A stretch of DNA of 41,597 nt, from contig DYER01000081.1 of NCBI GenBank assembly GCA_020725605.1, forward strand, positions 1 through 41,597. The letters are read 5' to 3'. The notes under the pieces were generated by a model. It did no database searches, was not told the origin of the DNA, and saw only the letters and a program-made list of their open reading frames with translations. Below are positions 26,764 to 35,611 of the stretch, piece by piece. Position 1 is the first letter of the stretch. Each line of letters starts with the position of its first letter. The position numbers and the translations under genes were made by a program. The DNA is from Ammonifex sp. Its GTDB lineage: Bacteria; Bacillota; Desulfotomaculia; Desulfotomaculales; DYER01.

Positions 26764-27960
26764 GTGCACGCGGCAACACTACCCGACGCCCGGGGCTACT
26801 TCGGCCCCTACGGCGGGCGCTTCGTTCCGGAAACGCTGATGCCCGCCCTGGAAGAGCTGACCGCGGCCTACCGGGCGGCCCGGGAAGACGAGACCTTCCG
26901 CGAGGAACTGAATTACTACCTGCGGCACTACGTGGGGCGCCCCTCGCCCCTGTACTTCGCGGCCCGGCTTTCGGAAACCCTGGGTGGCGCACGCATCTAC
27001 CTGAAGCGCGAGGACCTGAACCACACCGGGGCCCACAAGATCAACAACACCATCGGCCAGATCCTGCTGGCCCGCCGCATGGGCAAGACCCGGGTCATTG
27101 CCGAGACCGGGGCCGGCCAGCACGGGGTGGCCACGGCCACCGCCGCGGCCCTCTTCGGCCTGGAATGCGCGGTCTACATGGGAGAGGAGGACATCCGGCG
27201 CCAGGCCCTGAACGTGTTCCGCATGCGCCTGCTGGGCGCCACCGTGGTGCCCGTGGCGGCCGGACAGAAAACCCTGAAGGACGCCATGAACGAGGCCATC
27301 CGCGACTGGGTCACCAACGTGCGCACGACCTACTACCTCATCGGCTCGGTGGCCGGGCCGCACCCCTACCCGGCCATGGTGCGCGACTTCCAGTCCGTCA
27401 TCGGCCACGAGGCGCGGCAGCAAATTCTCGAACAGGCCGGACGCCTCCCGGATTGCATCATCGCCTGCGTGGGCGGGGGCAGCAACGCCATGGGCATCTT
27501 CTACCCCTTCCTGGACGAGGACGTGGCCCTGGTGGGCGTGGAGGCCGGGGGCACGGGCACCGCGCCCGGAGAGCACGCCGCCACCCTCAATTACGGCCTG
27601 CCCGGGGTGCTGCACGGCTCCTACAGCTACCTGCTGCAGGACGAGGACGGCCAGGTGCTGCCCGTGCACTCCGTGGCCGCCGGCCTGGACTACCCGGGGG
27701 TGGGGCCGGAGCACAGCCTGCTCCGGGACACGGGTCGGGTGCGCTACACCACGGCCTCGGACCGCGAAGCCCTGGCGGCCTTCGAACTGCTGTGCCGCAC
27801 CGAAGGCATCATGCCGGCCCTGGAGAGCGCCCACGCCCTGGCCGAAGCGGTGCGCCTGGCGCCGACCATGGGCCGGGACCGCATCATTCTGGTCAACCTC
27901 TCCGGCCGCGGTGATAAGGACGTGCACACCGTGGCCGCCCACCTGGGGGTGCAACTGTGA
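26764..27960 (+). CDS. trpB: tryptophan synthase beta subunit
   Basis: [19 protein letters not shown]...[56 protein letters not shown]. Confidence 0.97.
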   Translation: MHAATLPDARGYFGPYGGRFVPETLMPALEELTAAYRAAREDETFREELNYYLRHYVGRPSPLYFAARLSETLGGARIYLKREDLNHTGAHKINNTIGQILLARRMGKTRVIAETGAGQHGVATATAAALFGLECAVYMGEEDIRRQALNVFRMRLLGATVVPVAAGQKTLKDAMNEAIRDWVTNVRTTYYLIGSVAGPHPYPAMVRDFQSVIGHEARQQILEQAGRLPDCIIACVGGGSNAMGIFYPFLDEDVALVGVEAGGTGTAPGEHAATLNYGLPGVLHGSYSYLLQDEDGQVLPVHSVAAGLDYPGVGPEHSLLRDTGRVRYTTASDREALAAFELLCRTEGIMPALESAHALAEAVRLAPTMGRDRIILVNLSGRGDKDVHTVAAHLGVQL

Positions 27961-28775
27961 ACCGCCTGGCAACCTGCCTCAATGACCTGGCCTCCCGAGG
28001 GGAAAAGGGTCTCATCGCCTACCTCATGGCCGGGGACCCGTCGCCGGACGCCACGCCCCTGCTGGTGGAGGCCGTGGCCCGGGCCGGGGCCGACATCGTG
28101 GAACTGGGCATTCCCTTCTCGGACCCCCTGGCGGACGGCCCCGTAATCCAGGCCGCGGGCCAGCGGGCCCTGCGTTCCGGGACCACCATGGCCGGGGTGC
28201 TGTCCCTGGCGGCCCGCATCCGCGAGAAGATCCCCGTGCCCCTGGTGTTCATGACCTACTACAATCCAATCTTGCGCTACGGCCCGGAGCGCTTCGTGGC
28301 CGACGCGGCGCGGGCCGGTGCCGACGGGCTCATCGTCCCCGACCTGCCCGTGGAAGAAGCCGGTAGCTTGCGCGACCTGGCCGACGCCGCGGGCCTGGCC
28401 CTGGTCCCCCTCGTGGCCCCTACCACGCCGGACGAGCGGATCGGGACCATCGCGGCCTGCGCCCGGGGATTTATCTACTGCGTGTCCCTGACCGGCGTCA
28501 CGGGCGTGCGGGACCGGCTCCCGCCGGAGGTGGCGGAGTTCACGGCCCGCGTGCGCCGACACGCCCGCCTGCCCATCGCCCTGGGTTTCGGCATTTCCAA
28601 GCCCGAACACGTGGCCGCGGTGGCCCCCCTGGTGGACGCCGTCGTGGTCGGCAGCGCCCTGGTGAGGATGGTCGGTGAAAACGCAAAAGAGCCCGAGATA
28701 CTGGCGGACCGGCTGGCCGCCTTCGTCCGTGCCCTCAAGGAACCCCTCAGAAATGAGGCCGGCGCGAAGCCGTAA
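27957..28775 (+). CDS. trpA: tryptophan synthase alpha subunit
   Basis: [49 protein letters not shown]...[13 protein letters not shown]...[10 protein letters not shown]. Confidence 0.96.
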   Translation: MNRLATCLNDLASRGEKGLIAYLMAGDPSPDATPLLVEAVARAGADIVELGIPFSDPLADGPVIQAAGQRALRSGTTMAGVLSLAARIREKIPVPLVFMTYYNPILRYGPERFVADAARAGADGLIVPDLPVEEAGSLRDLADAAGLALVPLVAPTTPDERIGTIAACARGFIYCVSLTGVTGVRDRLPPEVAEFTARVRRHARLPIALGFGISKPEHVAAVAPLVDAVVVGSALVRMVGENAKEPEILADRLAAFVRALKEPLRNEAGAKP

Positions 28776-28907
28776 CGGGCCGCACGGTGCCGGCCGCGCC
28801 GGGTACCCCGGGCGGACCGCGGCGGCCCCGGATATGACGTCCGCCGCCGGCGCACCATTCACCAGGCCCGAACAAACCCCGCCGGCTCCCGGAGGTGAAC
28901 AGAGCCC

Positions 28908-29741
28908 ATGGAGGTCAAGTTCCGCCTGGCCGCACGCCACAACGCCCAGGCGCGGACCGCGGTGCAGATCGGCCCGGTAACCGTCGGCCGGGAGGACCTC
29001 GTCATTATGGCCGGCCCCTGCGCCGTGGAGGACTACGACCGCACCCTGGCCGCGGCCCTGGCCCTCAAAGAATACGGCGCTCACATTTTTCGCGGCGGTG
29101 CCTTCAAGCCCCGGACCTCGCCTTACTCCTTCCAGGGGTTAGGAAAGGAGGGCCTCGAGATCCTGGCCGCGGTGCGGGACGCCACCGGGCTGCCCGTGGT
29201 CACGGAGGTGCTGGACACCCGGGACGTGGAGCTGGTCTGCCGTTACGCCGACGTCATCCAGATCGGCAGCCGCAACATGCACAACTACGCCCTGCTGCGC
29301 GAGGTCGGGCGGGCCCGGAAGCCCGTGCTGCTGAAGCGGGGCCTGGCCGCGACCCTGGAGGAGTGGCTGCTGGCGGCCGAGTACGTCCTGGCCGAAGGGA
29401 ACGACCGGGTGATCCTGTGCGAGCGGGGTATCCGCACCTTCGAAACCCACACGCGCAACACCCTGGACGTGGGCGCCATCGCGGCGGCCAGGAACCTGAG
29501 CCACCTGCCGGTCATCGCGGACCCCAGCCACGCCGCGGGAAGGCGGGACCTGGTGGCGCCGCTGGCCCTGGCCGCCGTGGCGGCGGGTGCCGACGGGGTC
29601 ATGGTGGAGGTGCACCCCTGCCCGGGGGAGGCCCTGTGCGACGGGGACCAGTCCCTCGATCCCGCCGCCTTTGCCCGCCTGGTCCCCTTACTCCGGCAGG
29701 TGGCGCTCGCCCGCAACGGCCTGGCCGCCGCAGCGGGTTAA
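28908..29741 (+). CDS. aroF: 3-deoxy-7-phosphoheptulonate synthase, short form lacking the N-terminal regulatory domain
   Basis: [56 protein letters not shown]...[21 protein letters not shown]...ADPSHAAGRRDLV. Confidence 0.94.
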   Translation: MEVKFRLAARHNAQARTAVQIGPVTVGREDLVIMAGPCAVEDYDRTLAAALALKEYGAHIFRGGAFKPRTSPYSFQGLGKEGLEILAAVRDATGLPVVTEVLDTRDVELVCRYADVIQIGSRNMHNYALLREVGRARKPVLLKRGLAATLEEWLLAAEYVLAEGNDRVILCERGIRTFETHTRNTLDVGAIAAARNLSHLPVIADPSHAAGRRDLVAPLALAAVAAGADGVMVEVHPCPGEALCDGDQSLDPAAFARLVPLLRQVALARNGLAAAAG

Positions 29742-29819
29742 GCCCGAGGGCCGAGCGACCGGGTAGCCGGAAGCCTGAAGCCCGAAAACTCAGTGCGTCC
29801 CCTCCGAGGGGCGGCTCCG

Positions 29820-29858
29820 AGGGGCGGCCCGGACTTCCCGGCCGCCCCTGGCTTTTTT
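29820..29858 (+). terminator. strong intrinsic terminator of the trp/aroF operon
   Basis: AGGGGCGGCC-(10-nt loop)-GGCCGCCCCT-GGC-TTTTTT. Confidence 0.85.
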
Positions 29859-29902
29859 GGGCCCGTGGTCTCGATAAGGAATGCTCCCGCACCGGTCCCC
29901 TA

Positions 29903-29931
29903 TGGACAGCCGGCCCCGGCTCTGGTATACT
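29903..29931 (+). promoter_or_regulatory. putative promoter TGGACA-N17-TATACT upstream of DUF169 gene
   Basis: Hexamers read directly, 17-nt spacer, just after the trp-operon terminator. Confidence 0.6.
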
Positions 29932-30004
29932 CGACCTGAGGATAAAGTTAGGGTGCGAACGTTCAAGCACGCGCCCGCAAAACCGCTGGTCCGGAGGTGC
30001 CGCC

Positions 30005-30733
30005 GTGCAACCCTGGCAGGAATGGAGCCGCCGTCTCAAGGAAGTCCTGGGCCTGGACAGTGGCCCGGTGGCCGTGACCTACACCGACGTCCCGGCCACC
30101 AACGGCCGGGCAAAACGCGTTATGGCCTGCGCGGCCTTCCACCTGGCGCGCAAGGGTATGACCTTCAACTTAACCGCCGAACGGTCCGTTTGCCCCGGGG
30201 GAACCCGTCACCTGGGCCTGGCAGAGGACACCTCCTGGGAATCCTTTCAGGCCACCAAGCGTTTCCTGGTACACGGAGAGAAGTTTCGGAGCTGCTACGC
30301 CGCGTACTTCCGTTCGGGGGTCATGAACCCCGCCCGTCCCCCTTACTATCTGGCCGAATACGTCGTCGTCGGTCCCGCCGAAGAGGCCGAGCAGAAGCCG
30401 GACCTGTTCCTGATCTTCTGCGAGCCGGCCCAGGCCAGCCGCCTCGTGGTGCTGGCCACCTTTGAGAGCGGGCTACCCCTGAAGGTCCAGGTATCCGGTT
30501 CGACCTGCGGCAGCGCCGTGACCTACCCCCTGGCCACGGGCCGCATCAACGTCAGCTTCATCGATCCCAGCAGTCGCCATCTGGTCAAGGGCTTCAAGCC
30601 CGGCGAACTGATCTTCAGCGTACCGTACTTCTACATGCCCAGCATCATTGACGCCATCGACAGGTCCACGGCCGGCACCGCCGCGCCGGGCATGACCTTC
30701 GGCGAACTCCTGAGCGGCGTGAAAGGCCGGTGA
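30005..30733 (+). CDS. DUF169 domain-containing protein
   Basis: GTG start; VQPWQEWSRRLKEVLGLDSGPVAVTYTDVPATN...MACAAFHLARKGMTFNLTAERSVCPGGTRHLGL...EYVVVGPAEEAEQKPDLFLIFCEPAQASRLV. Confidence 0.82.
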   Translation: MQPWQEWSRRLKEVLGLDSGPVAVTYTDVPATNGRAKRVMACAAFHLARKGMTFNLTAERSVCPGGTRHLGLAEDTSWESFQATKRFLVHGEKFRSCYAAYFRSGVMNPARPPYYLAEYVVVGPAEEAEQKPDLFLIFCEPAQASRLVVLATFESGLPLKVQVSGSTCGSAVTYPLATGRINVSFIDPSSRHLVKGFKPGELIFSVPYFYMPSIIDAIDRSTAGTAAPGMTFGELLSGVKGR

Positions 30734-30739
30734 TGCCGG

Positions 30740-31708
30740 GTGGCCCTGGGACGGGCTCTGCAACTGCCGCGCGAACTCCTGGTCGTCGGTGCGGCCATGG
30801 AAACGGGCCTGCTGGACGCGTTGAAGGAGGCCCCGCGCAGCGCCGCGATCCTCGCCGCCGACCTCGGCCTGGACCCCCGCGCCACCCGGGTGGTGCTGGA
30901 GGCCCTGGTGGACCTGGGCTACTGCGTCCGGGAGGGAGAAAACTTCCGGTTGAGCGACGGGGCATACCGGATGCTCTACGGGGAGTCGGAGGCGCCGGAC
31001 ACCGGTTTCCCTTTCATGCACGCATACAACCTGCTGGCCTCCTGGCTGGCCCTGCCGGAGGTGCTGCGCTCCGGCCGGCCGGCCCCGCGCCGTCGCGACC
31101 CGGCCCGGCAGCGGCACTACGTCGCGGCCATGCGCCACCACGCGAAGGCCTACGCGCCGGCGGTGGTGGACCTCTGCCTGGCCGGGCTGCAACCGCCGGT
31201 GCGGGTGCTGGACGTAGGGGGCGGGCCCCTGACCTTCGCCGAGGAGTTCGCCCGGCGGGGGGCCGAGGTGGTGGTCCTGGACGTTCCCGAAGTGGTGGAG
31301 ATGATGGCGCCCCAGGCGGCCCGGGAGCCGCGCATCACCATGGTGGCCGGGGACTTCAACGTGGCCCTGCCGCCGGGGCCCTTCGACGTCGCCTACCTCG
31401 GCAACGTGACCCACATCTACGGCGAAGGCGAAAACCGCGCCCTCTTTTGCCGCGTGGCGGCGGTGCTGCGGCCCGGAGGCCGCATCGCCGTCACCGACTT
31501 CATAAGGGGCGTCAGCCCCGGAGCGGCCCTCTTTGCCGTCAACATGCTGGTCAACACCGAAAGGGGCGGCACCTGGACCCTGGGCCAGTACCGATCCTGG
31601 CTGCGCGACGCGGGGTTCTCGGAGCCGGAACTGCACGAGGCCGGCGGCCGTCACGTCCTCCTGGCCGCCAGACAAAACCGGCACACCTTGCGGGAGAGCG
31701 GAATATGA
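30740..31708 (+). CDS. SAM-dependent O-methyltransferase (dimerisation plus Rossmann domain, acetylserotonin O-methyltransferase-like)
   Basis: N-terminal winged-helix-like domain; VRVLDVGGGPLTFAEEFARRGAEVVVLDVPEVVEMM...ITMVAGDFNVALPPGPFDVAYLGNVTHIYGEGENRALFCRVAAVLRPGGRIAVTDF. Confidence 0.85.
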   Translation: MALGRALQLPRELLVVGAAMETGLLDALKEAPRSAAILAADLGLDPRATRVVLEALVDLGYCVREGENFRLSDGAYRMLYGESEAPDTGFPFMHAYNLLASWLALPEVLRSGRPAPRRRDPARQRHYVAAMRHHAKAYAPAVVDLCLAGLQPPVRVLDVGGGPLTFAEEFARRGAEVVVLDVPEVVEMMAPQAAREPRITMVAGDFNVALPPGPFDVAYLGNVTHIYGEGENRALFCRVAAVLRPGGRIAVTDFIRGVSPGAALFAVNMLVNTERGGTWTLGQYRSWLRDAGFSEPELHEAGGRHVLLAARQNRHTLRESGI

Positions 31709-32235
31709 GCGAGGAATTGCGGAACAAAGCCCGTCGCATCAGGGATCTGCTGCACGGTGTCACGCGCAACCTGCGGCGTTACATCTTTTCGGAAATCGCG
31801 GGTTGCGGCCTGACCGTGCCCCAGCTCTTTCTCGTCCAGGAACTCCAGACCCAACCGGGATTGACCCTGACCGAACTCAGCGAGCGCCTGGGCCTTTCCA
31901 AGAGTACGGTCAGCGGGATGGTGGACCGGCTGCTGCGCCAGGGGGTAATCACGCGAAGGCGCAGTGAAACCGATCGGCGGGTGGTACACCTGTACCTGGC
32001 TCCGGCCCTGCTGAAGCAAACCAGCCGCCTGACCGTGCTGAAGGAAAACTACCTGGCCCGACTGCTGGGCCGTCTGGAACCCGGTGAGGTGGACGAAATC
32101 ATCGCCGCCCTGGAGAAACTCGAACTGCTGGTCGATGCCGCATCGCCCGGGCTGCCCCTGGAGGGCCCCACCACGGCCCGCGAAATTCGGCCCGGGATGG
32201 GAATGAAAGCCGGAGGGGAGGAGGGTACCAGATGA
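31705..32235 (+). CDS. MarR-family transcriptional regulator
   Basis: LTLTELSERLGLSKSTVSGMVDRLLRQGVITRRRSETDRRVVHLYL; ATG at 31705. Confidence 0.88.
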   Translation: MSEELRNKARRIRDLLHGVTRNLRRYIFSEIAGCGLTVPQLFLVQELQTQPGLTLTELSERLGLSKSTVSGMVDRLLRQGVITRRRSETDRRVVHLYLAPALLKQTSRLTVLKENYLARLLGRLEPGEVDEIIAALEKLELLVDAASPGLPLEGPTTAREIRPGMGMKAGGEEGTR

Positions 32236-33680
32236 CGCCGGGGCCGGTCAAAACCGGCAAATGGCACGTCCTGGGCACCGTGGGGTTCGGGACCTTCGTC
32301 TCGGCCCTCAACGCCAGCATGATGAACCTCGCCCTGCCCTTCGTCGGTGCCCACTTCCAGGCCCGCATGCCGGTGGCCGAGTGGGTCATCATGGCCTTTC
32401 TGCTGACCATTTCCACGTTGCTGCTCGTTTTCGGCCGGCTGGGAGATACGTACGGTTTTCGGAAAGTCTATCTGCTGGGGACCGCCGTCTTCACCGTCGG
32501 TTCCGTGCTCTGCGGATTTGCCCCGTCCATCTACCACCTGATCGCCTTCCGGATCCTCCAGGGGCTGGGGGCGGCCATGATAATGGCCATCGGCCCGGCC
32601 ATCCTCACCGCGGCCTTTCCGCCCCAGGAACGGGGCAAGGCCCTGGGATTCCTGGGCGTCTTCGTGGCCTCGGCCCTGGCCTCCGGGCCCACCCTCGGCG
32701 GTCTGCTCCTGAAATACGCCGGCTGGGAGTTTATTTTTTTCATTAACGGGCCGCTGGGAGTGCTGATCATGGTCTGGACCTGGCTGGTGCTGGCGCCCAC
32801 GCCCCGGAGCCCCCAGCGCTTCGACCTGCCGGGAGCGGTCACCCTGTTCCTGGCCCTGGGGGCCCTGCTGCTGGCCCTCAGCCACGGGGAAGAGTGGGGG
32901 TGGGGGTCACGAGCCATCCGCACGCTGCTTCTCACCGCGGCCCTGTTCTTCCCCCTCTTCGTGTGGCGGGAACTCACCTGCCCGGCGCCCATGATGGAAC
33001 TGCGCCTCTTCAAGAACCGCCTTTTCTCCGCGGCCACCGCCAGCGCGGTGTGCAACTTCATAGTCCAGTACATGGTGGTCTTCATGCTGCCCTTTTACTT
33101 CAAGGACGTACTGCGCCTGGACGCGGCCCAGGCCGGCGTGCTGCTCTCTGCCTTTCCCCTCGTCATCCTGGTGGTGGCGCCCCTCAGCGGCACGCTCTCC
33201 GACCGCATCGGCTCCCGGGGCCTGAGTTCCCTCGGCATGGCCGTTTCGGCGGTGTCGCTGGCCCTCCTGAGCCGGCTTACCCCCGAGAGTGCCTGGCCGG
33301 AAATCGTATGGCCCCTGGTGCTCCTGGGCCTCGGCAACGGCATCTTCCAGTCACCCAACAGCAGCGCCCTGATGGGCAGTGTGCCCCGCACCCACCTGGG
33401 CGTGGCCGGTGGCATGCTGGCCACGGCGCGCAACGGCGGCATGGTCCTGGGCGTGGCCCTGGCAGGGGCCGTGTTCAACCATCGGCTCCCGTTACACCTG
33501 GCCGCCACGGGCTCCGGTACGGTCGAAGCGGCGCACCTGGCCTTCGCCGCCGCGCTTCACGACACCATGCTGGTGGGCGCAGGCGTGGCCCTGGTCGGCA
33601 TGGCCACCTCCCTGGTACGCGGTGCGCCGGCGGGCGGGCCCGCCCGCCGGCCCGGGCCGGAACGGCCGGAAATGGAATAA
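32232..33680 (+). CDS. MFS transporter, DHA2-type (EmrB/QacA-like) drug efflux family
   Basis: Multi-TM; FGTFVSALNASMMNLALPFVGAHF...LLLVFGRLGDTYGFRKVYLLG...GRALGFLGV-like GKALGFLGVFVASALASGPTLGGLLL. Confidence 0.9.
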   Translation: MTPGPVKTGKWHVLGTVGFGTFVSALNASMMNLALPFVGAHFQARMPVAEWVIMAFLLTISTLLLVFGRLGDTYGFRKVYLLGTAVFTVGSVLCGFAPSIYHLIAFRILQGLGAAMIMAIGPAILTAAFPPQERGKALGFLGVFVASALASGPTLGGLLLKYAGWEFIFFINGPLGVLIMVWTWLVLAPTPRSPQRFDLPGAVTLFLALGALLLALSHGEEWGWGSRAIRTLLLTAALFFPLFVWRELTCPAPMMELRLFKNRLFSAATASAVCNFIVQYMVVFMLPFYFKDVLRLDAAQAGVLLSAFPLVILVVAPLSGTLSDRIGSRGLSSLGMAVSAVSLALLSRLTPESAWPEIVWPLVLLGLGNGIFQSPNSSALMGSVPRTHLGVAGGMLATARNGGMVLGVALAGAVFNHRLPLHLAATGSGTVEAAHLAFAAALHDTMLVGAGVALVGMATSLVRGAPAGGPARRPGPERPEME

Positions 33681-33682
33681 GC

Positions 33683-35608
33683 CTAACTCTCCCACATCAC
33701 GCGGCCGCAATCCCGCAGGTCGTAGCCGCCGAGCGCGGCCACCCTTTCCCGGAACTCCGCCGAGTTGACGACGTCCATCACCCGCCGCACCACGGGCCGG
33801 TCCCAGTAGGCCTTGAGGAAGCACAGGTCGTAGCGTTCCTGGAGCACGGGGATGAACTCCAGGTTCAGGGCCCGCGCCGCGGCCAGAATCCCCAGGCCCG
33901 CGTCGGCCCGCCCGCTGGCCACGGCCACCGCCACGGCCATGTGGGTGAACTCCTCGTTCTCGTAGCCCCTGATCTGGTCCGGTGAAAGGCCCAGTTGCTT
34001 GAGCTTGTAGTCGAGGAGCACCCGGGTCCCGGCCCCCTTCTGGCGGTTCACAAAGCGCACCTCCGGTCGCGCCAGGTCCGAGATGTCGTGGATGCCTTTG
34101 GGGTTGCCCGGCCGCACCATCAGACCCTGCTCCCGGTAGGCCAGGTTGACCAGCACCACCGGCGTGCCGGGAAGGAGCCGCCGCAGGTAGGGCACGTTGT
34201 ACTCGCCGGTCTCCTCGTCCAGCAGGTGGGTCCCCGCCGCGTGGGCCTCGCCCCGCCTCAAAGCCAGCAGCCCGGCCATACTGCCCACGTGGGCCGACGA
34301 CAGCCCCGCCTCCGGGTACTTACGTTTCAGCAGGTCGGCCAGGACGTCCAGGGCCAGGTCGTGGCTGCCGATGACCACCACGGTCTGGGCGATCTCCTCC
34401 GGGGAGCGCAGGAGTTCCACCTCCACCCGCTGCCCGGCCTCCACCCCTTCTGCGGCGGCCGGAATCCTCAGGATGCCGTCGGCCCGGATGAGGGAAGTGA
34501 TGAGCCCGGCCCCCCGGGCCAGGGGCGTGGCGATGAGCTTCTCGCCCACCTGACCCAGTTTGACGCGCACGAACTCCTCCACGCCCATGGCCGACACCAG
34601 GCGCCGGGAAAGCACCGCGGCGGTCCGCGGCCGCGCCGGCGGCACCCGGCCCTGCAGGCGGAATACCACCGGTTTCAGGAACAGCTCCGCGGCCAGCACC
34701 GCCGAAACGGGATAGCCCGGTACGCCCATGACCGGCCGCCCGGCCACCTCCCCCAGCACCACCGGCTTACCGGGGCGGGTGGCCACCCCGTGCACCAGCA
34801 CGTTCCCCAGGGAGCGGAGCACCTCGGCCGTGAAATCCTCTCGACCGGCGGAAGAACCGGCGATGAGGGCCACCACCCGGTGGTCCGACACGGCCCGCCT
34901 GACCGCGGCCGCCAGGGCCTCGGGGTCGTCGCGCACGATCCCCATCCTGGTGGCCGTGCCGCCCCACTCCTCCACCAGGGCCGCCAGCACCCGCGAGTTG
35001 TAATCGACGACGTGGCCCGGCTCGAGCGCACTGCCGGGCTCCACCACCTCGTCGCCCGTGGCGATGACGGCCACCCGGGGCCGGGCCAGCACCGCCACCT
35101 CCGTGACGCCCCCGGCGAGCAGGCCCCCGATGTCCACCGGCCGCAACCGGTGGTGGGCCGGGAGGATCATCTCGGTGGCCACGATATCCTCCCCCACCAC
35201 CCTCACGTGCTGCCAGGGTACGGCCGGGGCCACGATTTCCACCACCCCCGGCTCCACAAAGTGCACGTCCTCGATCATGATCACGGCGTCGCAGCCGGGG
35301 GGCAGCGGATCGCCGGTGTCCACGGGGAAGGCCTCGGCGCCGAGGCGCAAACGCAGCGGGGTCACCTCGCTGGCGCCGAAGGTGGCCGCGGCCTGCACGG
35401 CCAGGCCGTCCATGGCCGCCGAGTGGTAGTGGGGGGACGAAAGGCGGGCAAAGACCGGCTCGGCCGTGACCCGGCCCACGGCCCGCTCCGCCGCCACGAC
35501 TTCCGGGGGCCCGGGCGCCAGGGCCCCCACCCCCTCCAGGTGCTCCAGCCAGCGCTCCAGGGCCTCGGGCCAGGGCCGGTCCTCCAGATAGACGTTGCGT
35601 TTGGGCAA
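33683..35608 (-). CDS. moeA: MoeA-family molybdopterin biosynthesis protein fused to a C-terminal periplasmic-binding-protein-like domain
   Basis: MoeA core (VDTGDPLPPGCDAVIMIEDV, VAVIATGDEVVEPGS, VDYNSRVLAALVEEWGG, GVPGYPVSA) plus C-terminal HDLALDVLADLLKRKYPEAGLSSAHVGSMAGLLALRRGEAHAAGTHLLDEETGEYN. Confidence 0.9.
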   Translation of the reverse strand: MPKRNVYLEDRPWPEALERWLEHLEGVGALAPGPPEVVAAERAVGRVTAEPVFARLSSPHYHSAAMDGLAVQAAATFGASEVTPLRLRLGAEAFPVDTGDPLPPGCDAVIMIEDVHFVEPGVVEIVAPAVPWQHVRVVGEDIVATEMILPAHHRLRPVDIGGLLAGGVTEVAVLARPRVAVIATGDEVVEPGSALEPGHVVDYNSRVLAALVEEWGGTATRMGIVRDDPEALAAAVRRAVSDHRVVALIAGSSAGREDFTAEVLRSLGNVLVHGVATRPGKPVVLGEVAGRPVMGVPGYPVSAVLAAELFLKPVVFRLQGRVPPARPRTAAVLSRRLVSAMGVEEFVRVKLGQVGEKLIATPLARGAGLITSLIRADGILRIPAAAEGVEAGQRVEVELLRSPEEIAQTVVVIGSHDLALDVLADLLKRKYPEAGLSSAHVGSMAGLLALRRGEAHAAGTHLLDEETGEYNVPYLRRLLPGTPVVLVNLAYREQGLMVRPGNPKGIHDISDLARPEVRFVNRQKGAGTRVLLDYKLKQLGLSPDQIRGYENEEFTHMAVAVAVASGRADAGLGILAAARALNLEFIPVLQERYDLCFLKAYWDRPVVRRVMDVVNSAEFRERVAALGGYDLRDCGRVMWES

Positions 35609-35611
35609 AAA

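Noticed and set aside
28895-30004. Plus-strand frame 28895..30733 as one 612-aa protein
   Set aside because: The part before 30005 overlaps aroF out of frame and runs through the terminator; only 30005-30733 is the DUF169 gene.
30730-31704. N-terminal extension of the MarR ORF (30730..)
   Set aside because: Overlaps the methyltransferase out of frame; MarR begins at ATG 31705.
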